The notes beneath the pieces are model-generated. The model was not told the DNA's origin and did not search any database. It worked only from the letters and a program-made list of their open reading frames with translations. This document shows, in pieces, positions 63,867 through 64,000 of a stretch of 64,000 bases of DNA. Both the position numbers and the translations under genes were made by a program. Each line of letters begins with the position of its first letter. Within the stretch, counting starts at the first letter, position 1. Origin of the DNA: LMUY01 sp965198565 (GTDB taxonomy: Bacteria; Pseudomonadota; Alphaproteobacteria; Acetobacterales; Acetobacteraceae); NCBI GenBank assembly GCA_965198565.1, contig OZ240665.1:1798001-1862000 (forward strand), read 5' to 3'.

Positions 63867-64000
63867 GACGCTGGCTGTCGCCGGTGCTGGTGGCCATCGC
63901 CGTGCTGGCGGTTTGGGAGGCGAGCGTGCCGTTGTTGGGCATCTCGACGGCGGTGCTTGTGCCCCCCTCGGCGATTGCGGCCTCGATCTTCAGCCATGCG
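63863..64000 (+). CDS. Second SsuC/TauC-like permease, N-terminal part only
   Basis: 46 codons to the window edge, starting with TTG in a TTGA overlap with the previous stop. RRWLSPVLVAIAVLAVWEAS then STAVLVPPSAIAASIFSHA are the usual first TM helix and PxPSxI segment of these permeases. Two different permeases in one NMT1-type importer suggest a heterodimeric channel. Confidence 0.82.
   Translation, partial: MRRWLSPVLVAIAVLAVWEASVPLLGISTAVLVPPSAIAASIFSHA

Overview
The window is high-GC bacterial chromosomal DNA. The rRNA operon (16S, tRNA-Ile, tRNA-Ala, 23S, 5S, tRNA-fMet, none with an encoded CCA end) and the look of the 16S point to Alphaproteobacteria, most likely Acetobacteraceae/Rhodospirillales. 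This placement is by eye, not by tree.

Layout. 1-3 kb: a truncated patatin-like hydrolase (minus strand) divergent from 3-hydroxybutyrate dehydrogenase, then siroheme synthase cysG. 3-9.5 kb: the rRNA operon. Its 23S gene is interrupted in the helix-45 region by an intervening sequence (IVS) closed by a heptad-repeat stem, which encodes a four-helix-bundle S23-type protein. Related hairpins occupy the spacers, and the leader is almost pure G/T. 9.5-20.7 kb: Rieske oxygenase alpha and beta subunits, a complete oligopeptide-type ABC transporter, an LLM-class flavin monooxygenase, an amino-acid-type binding protein with one permease, and a methyltransferase. 20.7-27 kb (minus strand): two tandem LLM monooxygenases, an amidohydrolase, an HMG-CoA-lyase-like enzyme and a CaiB/BaiF CoA-transferase. 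27.4-32.8 kb: a soluble double-PAS chemoreceptor, then nikR divergent from a PotD/B/C-type transporter across an exact GTATGA-N16-TCATAC NikR operator. 32.8-33.6 kb: gene remnants. 33.6-40.5 kb: a second complete peptide-type ABC transporter and a DAO-family FAD oxidoreductase. 40.5-49 kb: an ArdC remnant, a 1393-residue SNF2 ATPase, a TetR regulator with a palindromic operator, an unknown protein and a TPR protein. 49-58 kb: a fourth LLM monooxygenase, a class-III aminotransferase, and two amidase/solute-binding-protein couples. 58-64 kb: a fragment of an ABC ATPase, a PhnD-like binding protein, a chlorohydrolase-type amidohydrolase, and an NMT1-like SBP/ATPase/permease/permease transporter cut by the window end.

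Taken together, outside the rRNA operon this looks like a scavenging and catabolic region. Many solute-binding proteins sit beside flavin monooxygenases, amidases and amidohydrolases, which fits uptake and opening of amide-, amine- or sulfur-containing organic compounds; substrates cannot be read from the sequence. Several ABC genes start with TTG or GTG overlapping the previous stop codon, suggesting translational coupling. The two most distinctive items are the IVS-bearing, repeat-decorated rRNA operon and the NikR-controlled PotD-like transporter that lacks an ATPase gene.
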